64,000 nucleotides of DNA, taken from positions 295,194-359,193 of the forward strand of contig CAJNDS010002565.1 of NCBI GenBank assembly GCA_905221605.1, in the 5' to 3' direction. The notes under the pieces were generated by a model. It saw nothing but the letters and a program-made list of their open reading frames with translations, had not been told where the DNA came from and did not search any database. The position numbers and the translations under genes were made by a program. Shown here piece after piece: positions 1-13,100 of this stretch; position 1 is the stretch's first letter, and each line of letters begins with the position of its first letter. The stretch comes from Symbiodinium natans. Taxonomy: Eukaryota; Sar; Dinophyceae; Suessiales; Symbiodiniaceae.

Positions 1-445
1 TGGGTCGAGTGGGATCGTGAATTCCTCATGACGCAGAACCAGGCTCTAACTTGTTAAGTTGAAGTTTGTTTTCTTCGAATCGCCTTGTCAGGTCGTGCTG
101 CCAGCCGTCGGCACTGAGGAATTCTGCGTTTTTGGTTCTTATGCTGTGGCCCCACCAGCCCCACCGGGCTTCATTGCCCGGTGGCATCGTACGCGCAATC
201 AGCACAGAAGACGCTGGGTCCTCGACATTGCGTGATGTAAAGCTTAACTTCTTGCTTTGTATATGTTCTACGGAGACAGTGATATATTCACATATGTTCT
301 TCCGATGCTTTGTATACGGTGGACCCAGCGCAAGTGATAAGCGCCTCTGCGACATCGCGCCTTCGTTTGCTTCAAACAACAAAGACTAATATCTTCATGT
401 TGCCGTTGAGATATGTTTTTTTAAAAATTAAATTAGATATATTTC
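1..445. other. unassigned left edge
   Basis: Open frames of 107 and 118 codons overlap on opposite strands at about 26-389. Neither has a recognisable motif, and the overlap suggests both are chance frames. I see no RNA gene, repeat or regulatory element here. Confidence 0.4.
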
Positions 446-676
446 TGCAAACATGATCTACGGAGACCCGAAACACCAAGCTTGCAGAAGCTTCAGCTTG
501 TGCAGGCTCCTAGGTGTGGGATTCTGGTTTAGAGTGTTATAAGGCAATGAATGTTTATTTTGCAAACATGATCTACATAGACCCGAAACACCAAGCCTCC
601 AGAAGCTTCAGCCTGTGCAGGCTCCTAGGTGTGGGGTTCTGGTTTAGGGTTTTTCTGAGCCGATGAATGTTTATTT
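446..676. repeat. two-copy direct repeat, ~115-bp period
   Basis: Two adjacent ~115-bp copies begin at TGCAAACATGATCTAC (446 and 561). They share the segment around GACCCGAAACACCAAGC and CAGGCTCCTAGGTGTGGG and end at GAATGTTTATT. They differ at scattered positions, so this is an old local duplication. No coding potential is visible. Confidence 0.8.
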
Positions 677-1007
677 TGTTTTGTGTGACTAAATATCAAA
701 TCGTAATCAATGCACCACTTTATTTTTTTCAATCACAATACTGTTTTCTCTTCGACGTTTCTATCACTGGACCACCATACTAAATAATTGTACACGCCTC
801 TCGAAGCTGAACCTGTAGCGAAGCTAAGAAGATTGCAAAACGAGAAAGGATGAAGCAGAAGATACTGTCACCTGCACGTACCCCTCTCCAGGCTAGTGGC
901 AGTTGAAATCTATACTTATATATAACTGCTTATGTTGAAAATATGTTTTTTATTGTTTTTTCTTCACTCCAGATCACAATCATTCTTAATAGTTTCATCT
1001 GCGGCTG
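677..1007. other. AT-rich unassigned spacer
   Basis: Mixed unique sequence between the 115-bp duplication and the satellite. No open frame, repeat or RNA feature could be supported. Confidence 0.4.
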
Positions 1008-2090
1008 GGCACGTGAGCGTTATGATAACAATTTGAGCCTCACCCATGTACAGTAGACTCTCGGAAGCCTGAATTCTAGTATATGAAGCCATGTGTTTAT
1101 AGCAATCCTACGTAAGCGCAGCCGAAAGGTGTGTGCTTTCCGAAACCTACTGCTTGGGACCGCTAAATCCGAAAGCCGCGATATCATAGTCGTGGCACGT
1201 GAGCGTTCTGATAACAATTTGAGCCTCACCCAAGTACAGTGGACTCTCGGAAGCATGAATTCTGGGACATGAGCCATGTGTTGACAGCAATCGTGTGCAA
1301 CAGCAGCCGAAAGGTGTGTGCTGTCCGAATTCAGATGCTTCGGATGTCTAAATCATAAACCCGCGACTACACATTCGTGGCACGTGAGCGTGGTAATAAG
1401 AATTTGGGCCTCACCGAGGTACAGTAGAATCTCTGAAGCCTGAACTCTGGGACAGGAAGCCATGTGTTGATAGCAATCCTATGCAAGTGCAGCCGAAATG
1501 CGGGCTGTCCGAAACCAGATGCTGCAGATTCTTAAATCCAGAACTCGCGACCACACATTCTTGGCACGTGATCGTGGTAAGAACAATTTGAGTCTGACCG
1601 ATGTACAGTAGAATCTCTAAAGCTTGAATTGTGGGATATGATATGCAAGCGCAGCCGAAAGGTGTGTGCTGTCCGAATTCAAATGCTTCGGATCTCTGAC
1701 TACAAAACCAGCGACTTCACATTCGTGGCACGTGAGCGTGGAAATAACAATTTAGGCCTGACCGATGTACAGTAGAATCTCTGAAGCTTGAATTCTAGAA
1801 CTGAAGCCATGTTGATAGCAATCCTACGCAAGCGCAGCCGAAAGACTTGTGCTGTCCGAAACCAGATGCTGCAGATCCGTAAATCCGAAACCCGCGACCT
1901 CGCATTCGTAGCATGTGAGCGTGGTCATCACAATTTGGGCCTCACCGGGACATTAAACTCTCTGAAACTTGAATTCGGAGACATGAAGCCATGTGTTGAT
2001 AGGAATCTTACGCAAACGCAGCCGAAAGATGTATTCTGTTCGAAACTAGATGCTTCGGACATCTAAATCCTAAACCCGCGACCTTAAATG
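1008..2090. repeat. ~185-bp tandem satellite, about six diverged units
   Basis: Units start near 1008, 1194, 1379, 1565, 1727 and 1912, each at a version of GGCACGTGAGCG. They share ACAATTTGAGCCTCACC, GTACAGTAGAATCTCTGAAG, AAGCCATGTGTTGATAGCAA and CGCAGCCGAAAGGTGTGTGC. The fifth interval is shorter through an internal deletion. Short frames inside (1020-1277, 1788-2066) follow the repeat and are not considered genes. Confidence 0.85.
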
Positions 2091-2899
2091 TGAGTCTGTG
2101 GCTCCAAGCGAGAATGTCACTCGTGAGCCCTCGGCCGTGGGCGGGGGCCAGCGTGGCAAAGCGCCAGGCTGGGTGGAGCAATGAAAATGAAACAAATCAA
2201 TCGTGACACTGTAAACAATGATGCGGGTCACAATCGCTTCTCAATAAGCCAGGAGTATGGAGCGGCCGAGCGGCAGTTTGCCACTTGCAAGCTGCCGCGC
2301 GTGGTTACTCCTGTGAGAAGCTCAGTCACACATGTATATCACATTAGCTGACTGGTGTGATTGGCTAGACTACGACTTGGAGCGACCGCAGTCTTACGAA
2401 ACACCGATTGCCAGGCAATAGCCTTCTGATCGTTTAGGAAGATAGTTAAAACAAACAGCGAAAACAATCAAGAGAACACGAGTGGTTCATGACTCACTGG
2501 TAAGGTGATGCTGCTGCCGGTGGCACCACGCCACCCACCACCGGTGAAGGCAGACACGCAGCGTTATTGTCAAGGGGATCATTCCATGCTTCTGTACAAA
2601 TGTTGACTCAGACGATTTCAATTATCTATGGAAACAAAGTTGATGAGCATTGACCCGGGCAACTGGGTTCGCTTTTCCGGGGAGAGGGGGAAGGGGGGGG
2701 GGGGCGAAGACGAAATTCGAAGATTGACGTCGTTACAATGTTTCATGACGAAGCACGTGACGTGGCAAAGAGAAGTCCGTTTCCCAGAGAAGTTTTGACA
2801 TGCTCTGAGAGTCGGAGAGATCTGAAGCTTCGAAATGCTGGTAGAAACTACGGGATCGTTCACGAGCAACGTGACATCAGTTTCAATGGTTCTAAAGAT
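2091..2899. other. unique stretch without a supported gene
   Basis: Overlapping short frames on both strands (2618-2869 minus, 2738-2932 plus) have no recognisable domain. A G-rich run lies near 2683-2704. The stretch ends at the first TTTAGGG block. Confidence 0.35.
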
Positions 2900-4270
2900 G
2901 CTGTCACTTGGGGTTTAGGATTTAGGGTTTAGGGTTTAGGGTTTATGTAGGGTTCCAGAGCCTTGGGGTTTCGGGGGATCAGGGGTTCAGGCGTTTAGGG
3001 TTTAGGGCTAGAACCGAGCGGACCCTCTCCAGTGCATATAGGATCTCAGTGTGAACTCCGCAAGAACATGCCAACAAGAACCCCTAAATATCCGAAAACC
3101 CTAAACCCTAAACCCTCCGCAAGAACATGCCAACAAGAACCCCTAAATATCCGCAAACCCTAAACCCTAAACCCTAAACCCGGTTAGGGCTGTAGGGAAG
3201 GAAGGGGTTGCATGGCAACAGCCCGCGACAAGTTGCGAGTTTCACACAACTGGTTCGGGGTTTTAGGGGTTTCTACCATACGCACAACACCCTCAACTCT
3301 AAATCCTAAACCCTAAACTCCCCAACCCTAAACCCTAAACCCTCAACCCTAAACCCTAAACCCTAAACCCTAAACTCCCTAAACCCTAAAATCCCTAAAC
3401 CCTAAACTCCCTAAACCCTAAGCCCTTGTGGGCTTTAGGGTTCAGAACTCTGTTCGTCCAGGGCCCAGCGTCGTTTGTGTGCTGTAGTAGGCTGGGCATC
3501 CGAACACCCGAATGTTTTTCATCTAAGACCCATCTGGGTCCTAAACCCTATTCCCTAAGTCCATAAAGCCTAAAGCCGAAACCCTAACCCCTAGCCCTAA
3601 ACCCTAAACCCAATCCTCCCCCTCCATCGCAGGAAGATGGGACGTCGAAGGAGGCGACGGTCGTTGCCCCGGATGCAGTCTATAGTAGTAGATGGGGTTC
3701 TAGTCTAGTGGTTACGGTTCAGGTTTCAGTGTTCAGCATTCAGGGTCTGGGGTTTAGGGTTTAGGGCAGGTTTTGGGTTGAATCGGAGTTCAGCGACGTA
3801 GAGGCTTTAGAATCTCTCACAAGCGCCAGCACTAAACAACAGCCTAAGACCTGCGTCCATAACAAGGCCTAACCCAATTTTTTGACCATCATGCTTCAAA
3901 CTCCCTAAACCTAAGTAAACCCTAAAACCCTAAACCCTAAACCTAAAACCCTAAACCCTAAACCCCAAACCTAAGTAAACCCTCGACCCCTTGACAGGAG
4001 TGTGAACCACCATGTGGAAGGCATCTCTCGGTTCACATGGGGCCGTTTTGCTCCAGCAACTGTCTGGGCTTGGGGCTTGGGGCTGATCAGTATCTGCGGT
4101 CATTATGCGATTCTGGGTTTAACGTTTACGGTTTAGGAACTAGGGTTCAGGTGTGGGATGTACGGGCTTTCCCTAAACCTTGAACCCTAAACGAAGCCTT
4201 AAACCCTAGCCCTAAACCCTAGCCCTAAACCGTAAACCCTAAGCCCTTGAATGCGGGAAGGGCAAAGAGC
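2900..4270. repeat. degenerate interstitial telomere-repeat region
   Basis: Short blocks of TTTAGGG and CCCTAAA in both orientations (for example 2914-2944, 3150-3180, 3300-3425, 3915-3985, 4180-4250) alternate with unique spacers of 50-150 bp. A ~40-bp segment (CCGCAAGAACATGCCAACAA) occurs twice, near 3058 and 3117, each time followed by CCCTAAA units. The mixing of orientations argues against a true chromosome end. Confidence 0.8.
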
Positions 4271-4374
4271 CACCGTCCTCAGGCCTGTCGGCTCCAGCGA
4301 CTGAGCGCAGTTCTTGAATCTTTGGAGCTTAGGTGCCGGATTGCCCATGCCAAGCAAATTAGATAAATGTAAAT

Positions 4375-5010
4375 ACAGAAATACATATATGTATGTCTAT
4401 ATCTGTATATATATATATATATTATATGCATATATTTATATGTACATATACACTTTATGACTGGTGCTAGTATCGATCTATCTATCTTTCTATCTGTACA
4501 TACATTTCTTTCTATCTTTCAAAATCTGCTATACATGTAAAGCTTGAAGTTTTTGGACTGTGACCTTCCGGAGCACAGGATGTCATAAAGTGCTTCACGA
4601 AACTTTAGATGAACCCCCTCCCCAAAAAACCATGCGGTTTAGGCTTGCATATGGGTTTAGGTTTTTTTGGGGGTTTTTTGGGGTTTAGGATCAAGCAGTA
4701 ATCTCAAGGCATGCGCCAAGGGCAGTTCAGACTCGCTTTGCAGGCAGCATGCCGGCCCTAATTTCGAAGCGGATCGGAGAAAACACCGTTTCATCTGTGG
4801 TGAAGAGCAGTGCATCGTGGCTTGGCATGGTTTGAATGGTTCGGGCTAGAAGCTCCACCAAGAACAAAGATGTGCGTATGAAAGATGTATATGCACAGGT
4901 ATTCTATTCCATGCATACATGTATACATATATTATATGTTTATATGTATGTATATCTATATGCATATATATATATGTATGTATGTCTCTCTCATTTGTAT
5001 GTATATTTCT
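4375..5010. repeat. TA/ATGT microsatellite stretches around an unassigned spacer
   Basis: 4375-4520 and 4905-5010 are simple TA-, TATG- and TATC-rich sequence. The spacer between them contains only short frames without recognisable features. The 111-codon frame at 4836-5171 is mostly a translation of the microsatellite and is rejected. Confidence 0.6.
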
Positions 5011-5144
5011 TCATAAACGTAGAAGGATTTTTTGGTGAGATGTGCGATGTGGGGCATGCTGCGTCCCATGTTCGGGCTCTGGCCCTGTGCGTAGTGAAGC
5101 TGAACAGCGCGCAAGACCCCGAAACACTAAAGATCCCTAAAGCC

Positions 5145-5822
5145 TTTCTAGGGTTTAGGGTTAGGGTTTAGGGTGTTAGGGTGTTAGGGTTTTAGGGTTT
5201 AGGGTTTCATAGCGCGGGAGCCGAAATAATCACCAATATTGCTCCTTGTAATCCCCACATGCTTGAATGTAACGGATTACGCGAAAGATTTTCTGATCGC
5301 GCAGGATTCTTTAATTGCTTGGAAGCCCTACGCCCCAACCAGCTAAGTGGTCATTGGCAGGCGTCTTGGAACCGACAGCCACCTTTGAGATATCGAGCTC
5401 CAAAACACTAAGCCCCGGAGCCGAAATCCCTGTTCACGTGCAATACAAAGCCCCGACCCTACACCCGAAGCAAACGATCCTGACCATACTGCACATCACC
5501 CTGACTTCGACTTCAATCCCAACAGAACCCCAATCAAGGCTTCCTATCTGAACCCTAGTTACCCTAGTTACCCTAGTTAACCTAGTTACCCTAGTTACCC
5601 TAGTTATCCTAGTTACCCTAGCTACCCTAGTTACCCTAGTTACCCTAAACCCTAAACCCTAAATGCGCCCTCAACTTTCTCAGCCCTGCTCACGAATCAT
5701 CGCCATGGTCGTCGACAAACGCCGCGCTTCTACAGTCTCCACGAAGTCAGAGGTCCGTTGAGCGTTTAGGGTTTAGGGTTTAGGGTTTAGGGTTTAGGGT
5801 TTAGGGTTTAGGGTTTAGGGTG
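5145..5822. repeat. telomere repeats with a TTACCCTAG nonamer variant array
   Basis: 5145-5205 holds a degenerate TTTAGGG block. 5555-5650 holds about ten units of a 9-bp variant, (TTACCCTAG)n, which passes into CCCTAAA. 5763-5822 holds about eight perfect TTTAGGG units. The intervening 5206-5550 is unique sequence without a recognised gene. Confidence 0.75.
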
Positions 5823-8310
5823 GCTTTTGGTTTCTGTTTCTTGGGGGTTTTTTTGGGAGCCTAGTGGTACCTTTTTCTATTTTTGTTGGGGGGCGGTTCA
5901 AGTTTCCCTTCTAAAGTAGCCAGTTCACAAAAAGGGTGTCCTTACGTGTACTGGGCTACCGAGCTTACGGTTGAAATGCTTTCGGGGCTGAGGAGGGTTT
6001 ACGGGTTTAGGGATTTAGTTCTGTGCAAAGCAATGGTGACAACACTGCTGGGGCCTTCCGAATGGCCGGACGTGTGTGGCTGAAGACGGCACGCTAGGAC
6101 GACACTGCTCGTGAAACAGACCTTCTCAGGGTAGTCATACGGGCCCCTGGTATGATCCGTTACCTCCTTTAATGTAAAGGGTTCCAAATTATGGGCCCTT
6201 GGGTTGTAGAGGGTATAATTAGAAGGGGTATAGAGAAGTGGTCCCTTACCCGAAGAGAAGCAGACCCTAAACCCTAAACCCTAAACCCTGAACCCTGAAC
6301 CCTCAACCCTAAACCCTAAACCCCAAACCCAAAGTTTAGGACTACGTAGATTATGGATGCTTGGGCTTGGGCTGAAGGGAGGGTCTTAGGGTGGCAAGGG
6401 CCTCCCAAGCATGGGTTTAGGGTTTAGGGTTTAGGGTTTAGGGTTTAGGGTTCAGGGTTTAGGGTTTAGGGTTTAGGGCATCAAGCATCTTGCGATGCAA
6501 CCTTGAGGAGTTAGGTGCCAGCACCCCAACCCAAGCAAGGATCCAGGCCCTTCTAGAGCCGACGCCTCAAGACCCTTCTCCCGGATTCAAAGGTGTCCCA
6601 GCGGTACCGGTCAAGGAGCGGCCTGGGACGGTCATGCTGGCAAAGGAAGGGCCGGTCCCCGGTACCGCCTGGGAGAAGGCCGAAGAACCTCGTGGCCCCG
6701 ACAACGGCGACATCTTTGTCTGCCGAGGCGAAAGAGACGGTGGGTACTTCGTCTGCAGCAGCCGAGGTGGTTTGGAGATGAGTGGTCCGAAACCCCCGCC
6801 GATGGCATCGCCTGTGACTCCTCCACTGGCGTTTGCAAGTGCGGCTGTGACGGGCCTTAGGATCCTCAAAAGCCCTTGAGGTTAGACTGTGAAACTCCTT
6901 GAGACACTTAAGACCCTAAACCCTTGACGACCTCAAGCTAGATGAAGGGGGCCGGTAGCGGGGGGGGGAGGGGGGTTGGATGGAGGTTTATAGGGTTTAG
7001 GGTTTGGGGATTAGGGTTTAAGGTAATTAGGAAGTTTGGGGGTTTAGGAAGTTTAGGACGTCTTGGGGCTTAGGGTCCGGGCTTGCATAGCCGAAGCCCG
7101 CGACAAGAAGTAGGCTAAGCCCCTATACTCCCTCAGCCGGAACCTTTGAAGGGTGTAGAGTTTAAGATTCAGGGTTAAGGGCCCTAAACCAACCCTAAAC
7201 CCTAAACCCTAAACCCTAAACCCTAAACCCTAAACCCTAAACCCTAAACCTTAAACCCTAAACCCTAAATCCTAAACCCTAAACAATGCCAAGCTCCAAA
7301 TGGCGGCAGTACCCTAACAGGTTTGGTACAACGGAGGCCCAAACTCGGACGACTCCTCGGACAAGGAGATCGGTAGGGAAGCGCTGCAGGGTTTACCTGA
7401 GAATCGAATGCTATCCGCCTATCACCCCTTAGTATGCGACTGGGTAGCCCAGGGGTACCCCTTGCCCTTTCATTTTGGGTGTGGGTTCCCTTGTAAAGTA
7501 ACCAAGCTCAAAAAAGGGTTTAGGGTTTAGGGTTTAGGGTTTAGGGTTTAGGGTTTAGGGTTTAGGGTTTAGGGTTTTGGGTCAGGGTTTAGGGTTTAAT
7601 ATTGTCATGCCTTCTGGCCATGATGAGTTTTCAAAAATAGGGTCCTCCTTGAGACCGCTCAGTAAGGTCGAATCTCCGCAACTCGGGCCCCAAACTTTTC
7701 GAAGCCCCATGTGGCATTGAGCCGAAGGCCTTTGCATGCCTGCCCATAACAACCCTTCATGGGATTTGGGTTTAGGGGTTTAGGGCCTTTCTGGGTTTAC
7801 CTAAACCCCAAACCCTAAACCCTAAACCCTAAACCCTAAACCTTAGGGGTTGAGGGGTTTGGGGGTTTAGTGGTTTAGGTGTTTAGGGTTTAGGGTTATT
7901 AGTTATTAGGGTCTAGGGAAAGCAGGAAGGTGCTCTCAAGGACCCTAGAGCCCCTTTACCCTACCTGGCCCATGCCCTCTAAACCCTAAACCCTAAACCC
8001 TAAACCCTAAACCCTAAACCCTAAACCCTAAACCCTAAACCCTGAACCCTGAACCCTGAACCCTAAACCCTAAACCCTAAACCCTAAACCAAAGTTGTTG
8101 AGGAGCTTTCCGGCGCCAGCGAGGCCCGTACTGTTTGTGGCGGCTTCGGAGTGTCAGGGCTTACTGATGGGTCTAGGAACCCTAAAGCCTAAACCCTTGT
8201 GAAAACCTTAAACCCTAAACCCTAAATCCTGAGCCCTAAGCCCTAAGCCCTAAGCCCAAGCCCTAAGCCCTAAACCCTACGCCCCAAACCCTAAACCCTA
8301 AACCCTAAAC
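5823..8310. repeat. interstitial telomere landscape, both orientations
   Basis: Clear blocks lie at 6264-6330 (CCCTAAA), 6414-6478 (TTTAGGG), 7190-7280 (CCCTAAA), 7515-7590 (TTTAGGG), 7810-7845, 7975-8090 (CCCTAAA) and 8205-8330 (CCCTAAA mixed with CCCTAAG). Between them is unique sequence. 6490-6879 is GC-rich and open in several frames on both strands at once, with no protein motif, so no gene is called. Confidence 0.75.
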
Positions 8311-8870
8311 CCTAAACCCTAAACCTAGGGTGTAGGGCAGAATTAGGGTGCCTGCACGCATGCACGCCTGCACATGCCTGCACACATGCACGCCTGAGGA
8401 AAGTGACTACGATTGATGGCACGTCGCTGGGCTGCGGCCTTCTAGCAGCTGTGTCGGGAGGATCCTGCTCCCAGCGCCTGCTCGTACTGGGGGTGAGCGA
8501 AGCAGGCGAAAAAACGGCGGAAATGTAGCTCGAATGGCTTTGCAATCTTCCTGCATTGGTACAAGCCACGGGTGCAGTGCTTGGCAACTTTCTGGAGAGT
8601 GCTGCGCGGTCGACGGATGAATGCCAGGACACAAAAGTTTTGTGCCTTTCCACCTCGTCTGGGTGGCTCAGTGAGGAGGGAGCCTGTGAAGCATCGGTGG
8701 GCCAGTGAAATTGTCTGTGGCATTCTGCGACTGGAGGCTCAAATGCAGGCGGCCATCTCGTTTGCGGGCGGCCTGATAGATCTCATTGGGGTCGCAGAGC
8801 ACGTCCAGAGTTTCAACTTGTTGCTGTCAATTCAAAGTCAGGACGGCTCAGCCCTAACCCCTGAACCCAG
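8311..8870. other. unique GC-rich segment, overlapping open frames only
   Basis: Frames of 75-113 codons overlap on both strands (8312-8653, 8407-8634 and 8442-8723 minus; 8572-8877 plus). None shows a conserved motif. It could contain a host exon but nothing in the sequence decides this. Confidence 0.3.
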
Positions 8871-10160
8871 GGTTTAGGGTTTGGGGTTTAGGGTTTAGGG
8901 TTTTAGGGTTTAGGGTTTAGGGTTTAGAGTTGAATTTGGGAGGCATTGAGGGCCCACATGCAGGGACCATGGAAAGGTGAGCTGCTTTAAGTTCCTGTCG
9001 CAAAGCTTAGAAAAACCCTAAACCTTAAACCCTAAACCCTAAACCCTAAACCCTAAACCCTAAACCCTAAACCCTAAACCCTAAACGATCTTGAGAGGCA
9101 GAGCCAGAAAGAGCCCCTGAGCATCGAGAGTCGGCTCGGCAGGAGAAGGCTGTGCGCCTGGCGCTCCCGGGTCATTTTGGCTGTTTAGGGTTTAGGGTTT
9201 AGGGTGTAGGGTTTAGGGTTTAGGGTTTAGGGTTTAGGGTTTGGGGTCTGGGGTTTGGGGTTTAGGGTTTAGGGTTTATAGGGTTTTCCTAAGTTTTAGG
9301 GTTTACGGTTCAAGGGTAGGGTCGAGGGCTTCGCCGCTTCAACTTTCTGAGCTTGAATGCTCTGGCTGTATCTCTGAGACGAATCCATATTAGGGTTTAG
9401 GGTTTAGGGTTTAGGGTTTTGGGTTTTGGGTTTTGGGTTTAGGGTTTAGGGTTTAGGGGTACATGTCTATGTCCATAAAACCCCAAACCCCCGGCTCCAC
9501 ACAACAAATACATGGCCGGTGTAACCGACCCCAATAGGCTTAAGCTTTTCAGGTTTGTGCGTAACCCCCAGACCCCAGTGTAGACCCTAAAGACCCTAAA
9601 GCCTAAAACTAACCCTAAACGCCCAGGGCCCAGGCACCTGCCTCCAGTAGCTTTGAAGCCGCCAGGAGCCTTCTCAATGCAGATCTTAAGGCCGGCGGGG
9701 CAAAGTTGGGGGGCGAATTTGTTCATAGGGTTAGGGTTTAGGGTTCAGGGAATTAGGGGTTGAGGTTATGGGATTCGGGCGGTTTTCCCTTGTGGACGGC
9801 ACGAGCCGCGAACCCTAAGGCATCCTATTGATCTCCTTGCCCTAAATGCTCGTAGGCAGCGCACTTCTTGGGCGGGAGACGGCGACAACACAGCCATAGC
9901 ATAGGTCCTAAGTGTTCTTGGCACAGCAGCCAGTTGGCGGCAGAGCGCGCCGCGAGCTGGCCTGTATCGTCAACCCATCGCGGTGCGAGAGTGCAGGCGG
10001 CCGCTTGGGGCGCGAGAATGGCCGACGTGCTACATTGCCCCGAGCAGGATCGGAGTGCGAGCAGCAGGAGGGTTTAGCCCTACCCCCTAAACCGCTAAAC
10101 CCTAAACCTAAACCTAAACCACCTAAACCCTAACCCCTAAACCCGAACCCTAACCTGCTG
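8871..10160. repeat. interstitial telomere repeats with short unique spacers
   Basis: TTTAGGG or CCCTAAA blocks occur at 8870-8932, 9012-9086, 9184-9275, 9390-9455 and 10076-10150. The spacers contain no supported gene. Confidence 0.7.
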
Positions 10161-13100
10161 GGCGCTCAGATCCCTAATCGAGCTCAAAGGGCAAAAACTT
10201 CCCCAGTTTGGCCAAGTGGGTCCTCCGCTGCCTTAAATCCTGGGAGCTTCTCTAGTAAAGCAAAGACAGCAAACTAAACCTTAAGACCCTATAGACCCTA
10301 AACCCGAAAGACAGCAAGACCGGAGATCCACGTTTTTGAGCAGTGGTGTACTAGACTATGCGCCATGCCACTGACAACCTGGTGTTAGAACCTTTAGACT
10401 TAAAGCTAAAACCTGAATGGCCCTCAGACCCTAACCGTCCCTAGCCCGGACCGCCCTAAAATCCCTAAAGGAGCCCCGAATCCCAAAACCCCTAAAACCC
10501 TGACACCTAAAGCCCTAAACAACCCGGAGCCCGAGAGTCTCCCGCGACCAAAAAGCCAAAGAACCCGAATCCCTTTAGCCCTAAAGAGACCAGCCCATCC
10601 AAGCCCGAGAACTCTTCAACCCTTAAGCCCTAAGCCCTAAACCCTAAACCCTAAAACCCGAAACCCTGATAGCCCCAGGTGCGGAAGACCCCGCGCCAGA
10701 GTGTGGGGCGTTTGATGCTCTTCACTTCACGGATATTTTTCTCAAGGTCGCTAAGTCCTATGCGGGGGGACACTTACACCCAAACCATAATAGTAGTCCT
10801 ATTATGGAAACCCTACTTTCATATGTAGGTACTTAGGAACCCTTTGGGGTTAGTGCTTGTTCATTGTTGTTTTGTTGTGTCGGGTCTTCCGCGGTTTTTC
10901 AGGGCTTTTCACACTCTTTTACCCGGGTTTAAGGTTTAGGGTTATATAGACCATTTAAGGGTTTACAGGGTTTCAGGGGTGTTAGGATGTGGAGTTTTGG
11001 GCAAGAATTAGGCGGGGAATGTTGGCTTCTAGGGGCCTAAGCAAGGAATGGGGGCTTAAACGTACGGTTGGGAAGAATTTGGGCGGGCTGGAGTCTTTGG
11101 ATTTGAGGCAGTGGAAGGATGTTCCCCCCCTTATACTACAGTCCTTATAGGGAATTACAACCACTAAACTCCCCCTATGATATCCCTACTGAGGGCTGTT
11201 AGATAGTGAGAACACCCCGAGTTGGAGGAGTGATGGACTTAGGGCTTAGGGTTTAGGGTTAGGGTTTAGGGCTAAGGATGCCGTAATTCGGGGATCAGCG
11301 GATTGGCATTTGTGGGTGTGACCGGGTGGGCGGGCGTGCGGGGGCAAGATCATCTGGTCCTGAACCCACCCTAAACCCTAAACCCGAAACCCCTGTAATG
11401 GGCGTCTGTGGGGGTGGCGTGCGGGAGGGCGCGGAAGATATCGGCGTGAGCGATGTAAGGCGAAACCCCCTCGTTGCAATGCACCCTGGTGCCCGAAAGC
11501 CATAACTAACCCCTACAGCCTAAAAAAACCCCTCAAAACCTGCAAATCCCAAACAACACCTAAACGCCCACACCCCTAACACCCCCAAGCCTAAAAACCA
11601 CCTAAACGCCAAAGCCTGCCGAAACCCCTAAACCCCTAAAACCCCCCAGAAAACAACCCCTAAACCCCCTAACCCCCCAAAGCCCCTAAAGCCCCAAAAG
11701 CCCAAAGAGTCAATTGCTGCCGAATAAGCGCCAGATACTGGTCCAGAGCCCTCTCACTAGAGGAGGAGCCCCTTTTTCCTTTCCCAAGAAGTCCGGGTAC
11801 CTACATAAGTTTTAAAAGGTTTAGGGTTTGAGGTTTAGAGGTTATTGATTAGGGGTGTCGGGTTTTTAGGGTTTAGGGGTTAGGATACATCATAGAAGAA
11901 AGCGCTCAGGGCCAGATACCTGCGTAGTGTACAGTGTTTTTGGGGTTGGGGGGTTTGGGTTTAGAAGGGTTTAGGGTTTATAGGTTATAGGTTTGAAGTT
12001 TATAGGGTTTAGGGTCATAGGCTACAGGCTGGGGTTATGGGGTTTATAGGGTCTAGGGTATCGGTTGTCACCTAGGTTACGCAATTTCCCTACAATGGGG
12101 CTTTAGAAGGGGTGTGTTGGTATAGGTGCTCAGTGTAAATACTGTGTGGTAGGTTGTGCTGTGGGCTTGCGATATTGGGTACGCTTCGAAGGTTTATGTT
12201 TAGGAGTTTAGAGGCATCATAATCTTTCCGAGGCTGAAATATAGTGTTTGTGAGGCTCATTGAGAGACCTTACAGGTTTGGGTTTGGGTACGATTTTTAA
12301 AAATTCGGGTGACACAAGTCAATTAATTCTTCAGGCTTCATAATCTGGAACTTTTATCGTTTTAGCCCTGCAACCCCCACCCACCCCCTTGCTAAAGGCG
12401 AGTCAGGGCCTCAGGGCTTGGAAGGCTCCAATCGTGATCTGTTGCCCGTTGCGCTTACCTCGATGGCTTGATGCGATGCAGGGCTTGAACAACCTTTAGG
12501 GTTTAAGGGTTTAGGGTTTAGGGTTTAAGGTGTAGGGCGTGTTCCTTAGGCGTCATCAGTTGTATCCCCCACTCATGGGGCACGCTTAAGCTGCTGTTTT
12601 TCCTATTGCAGTTCCTGAAAGGTTTTTGGTCACTGGCAAGGACAGAGTGAGCGTCGCGTGTCAATTCCAGCGCCGTGCAAGCACTCAGCTTATCAGGGAG
12701 GAGCAGAGCAAGAACCGATCTCGGGGAAACTTCAGATTTTTATTTTCCCCCCTTTCGGGAGTTGTTATGACGCCGGAGCAAAGGTCGGTTTGAGATTTCA
12801 TGTAAGGAGTCTGGTGGGCTTTTCATCCAAATGCTGCTTCTGGCAAATCGAATTGCCTGCCCCCGAACAGTAGCAATCCACCCAAAGAGGGTGAACCCTA
12901 AAACCCTAAACCCTAAACGCCTACACCCTAAACCCTAAACATACTAAAACGCTGAAAAGGCACTGCCATTGCAGAAGCGCCCTGCTGCAAGCATCCCCAC
13001 AGAATCCCGAACGCCAAAGTGCCCTAGGATCAGAAACCTATACTACATATTGCTTAAGAAAACCCCGAAAACATATTCTTGCTTATGAGGCACTTATGGA

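Noticed and set aside
6490-6879. 129-codon GC-rich frame
   Set aside because: Four overlapping frames on both strands, no motif, flanked by telomere repeats.
9165-9185. TCATTTTGGCTGTTT resembling part of the dinoflagellate spliced leader
   Set aside because: Only a short stretch matches, and the conserved start and CAAG end are missing.
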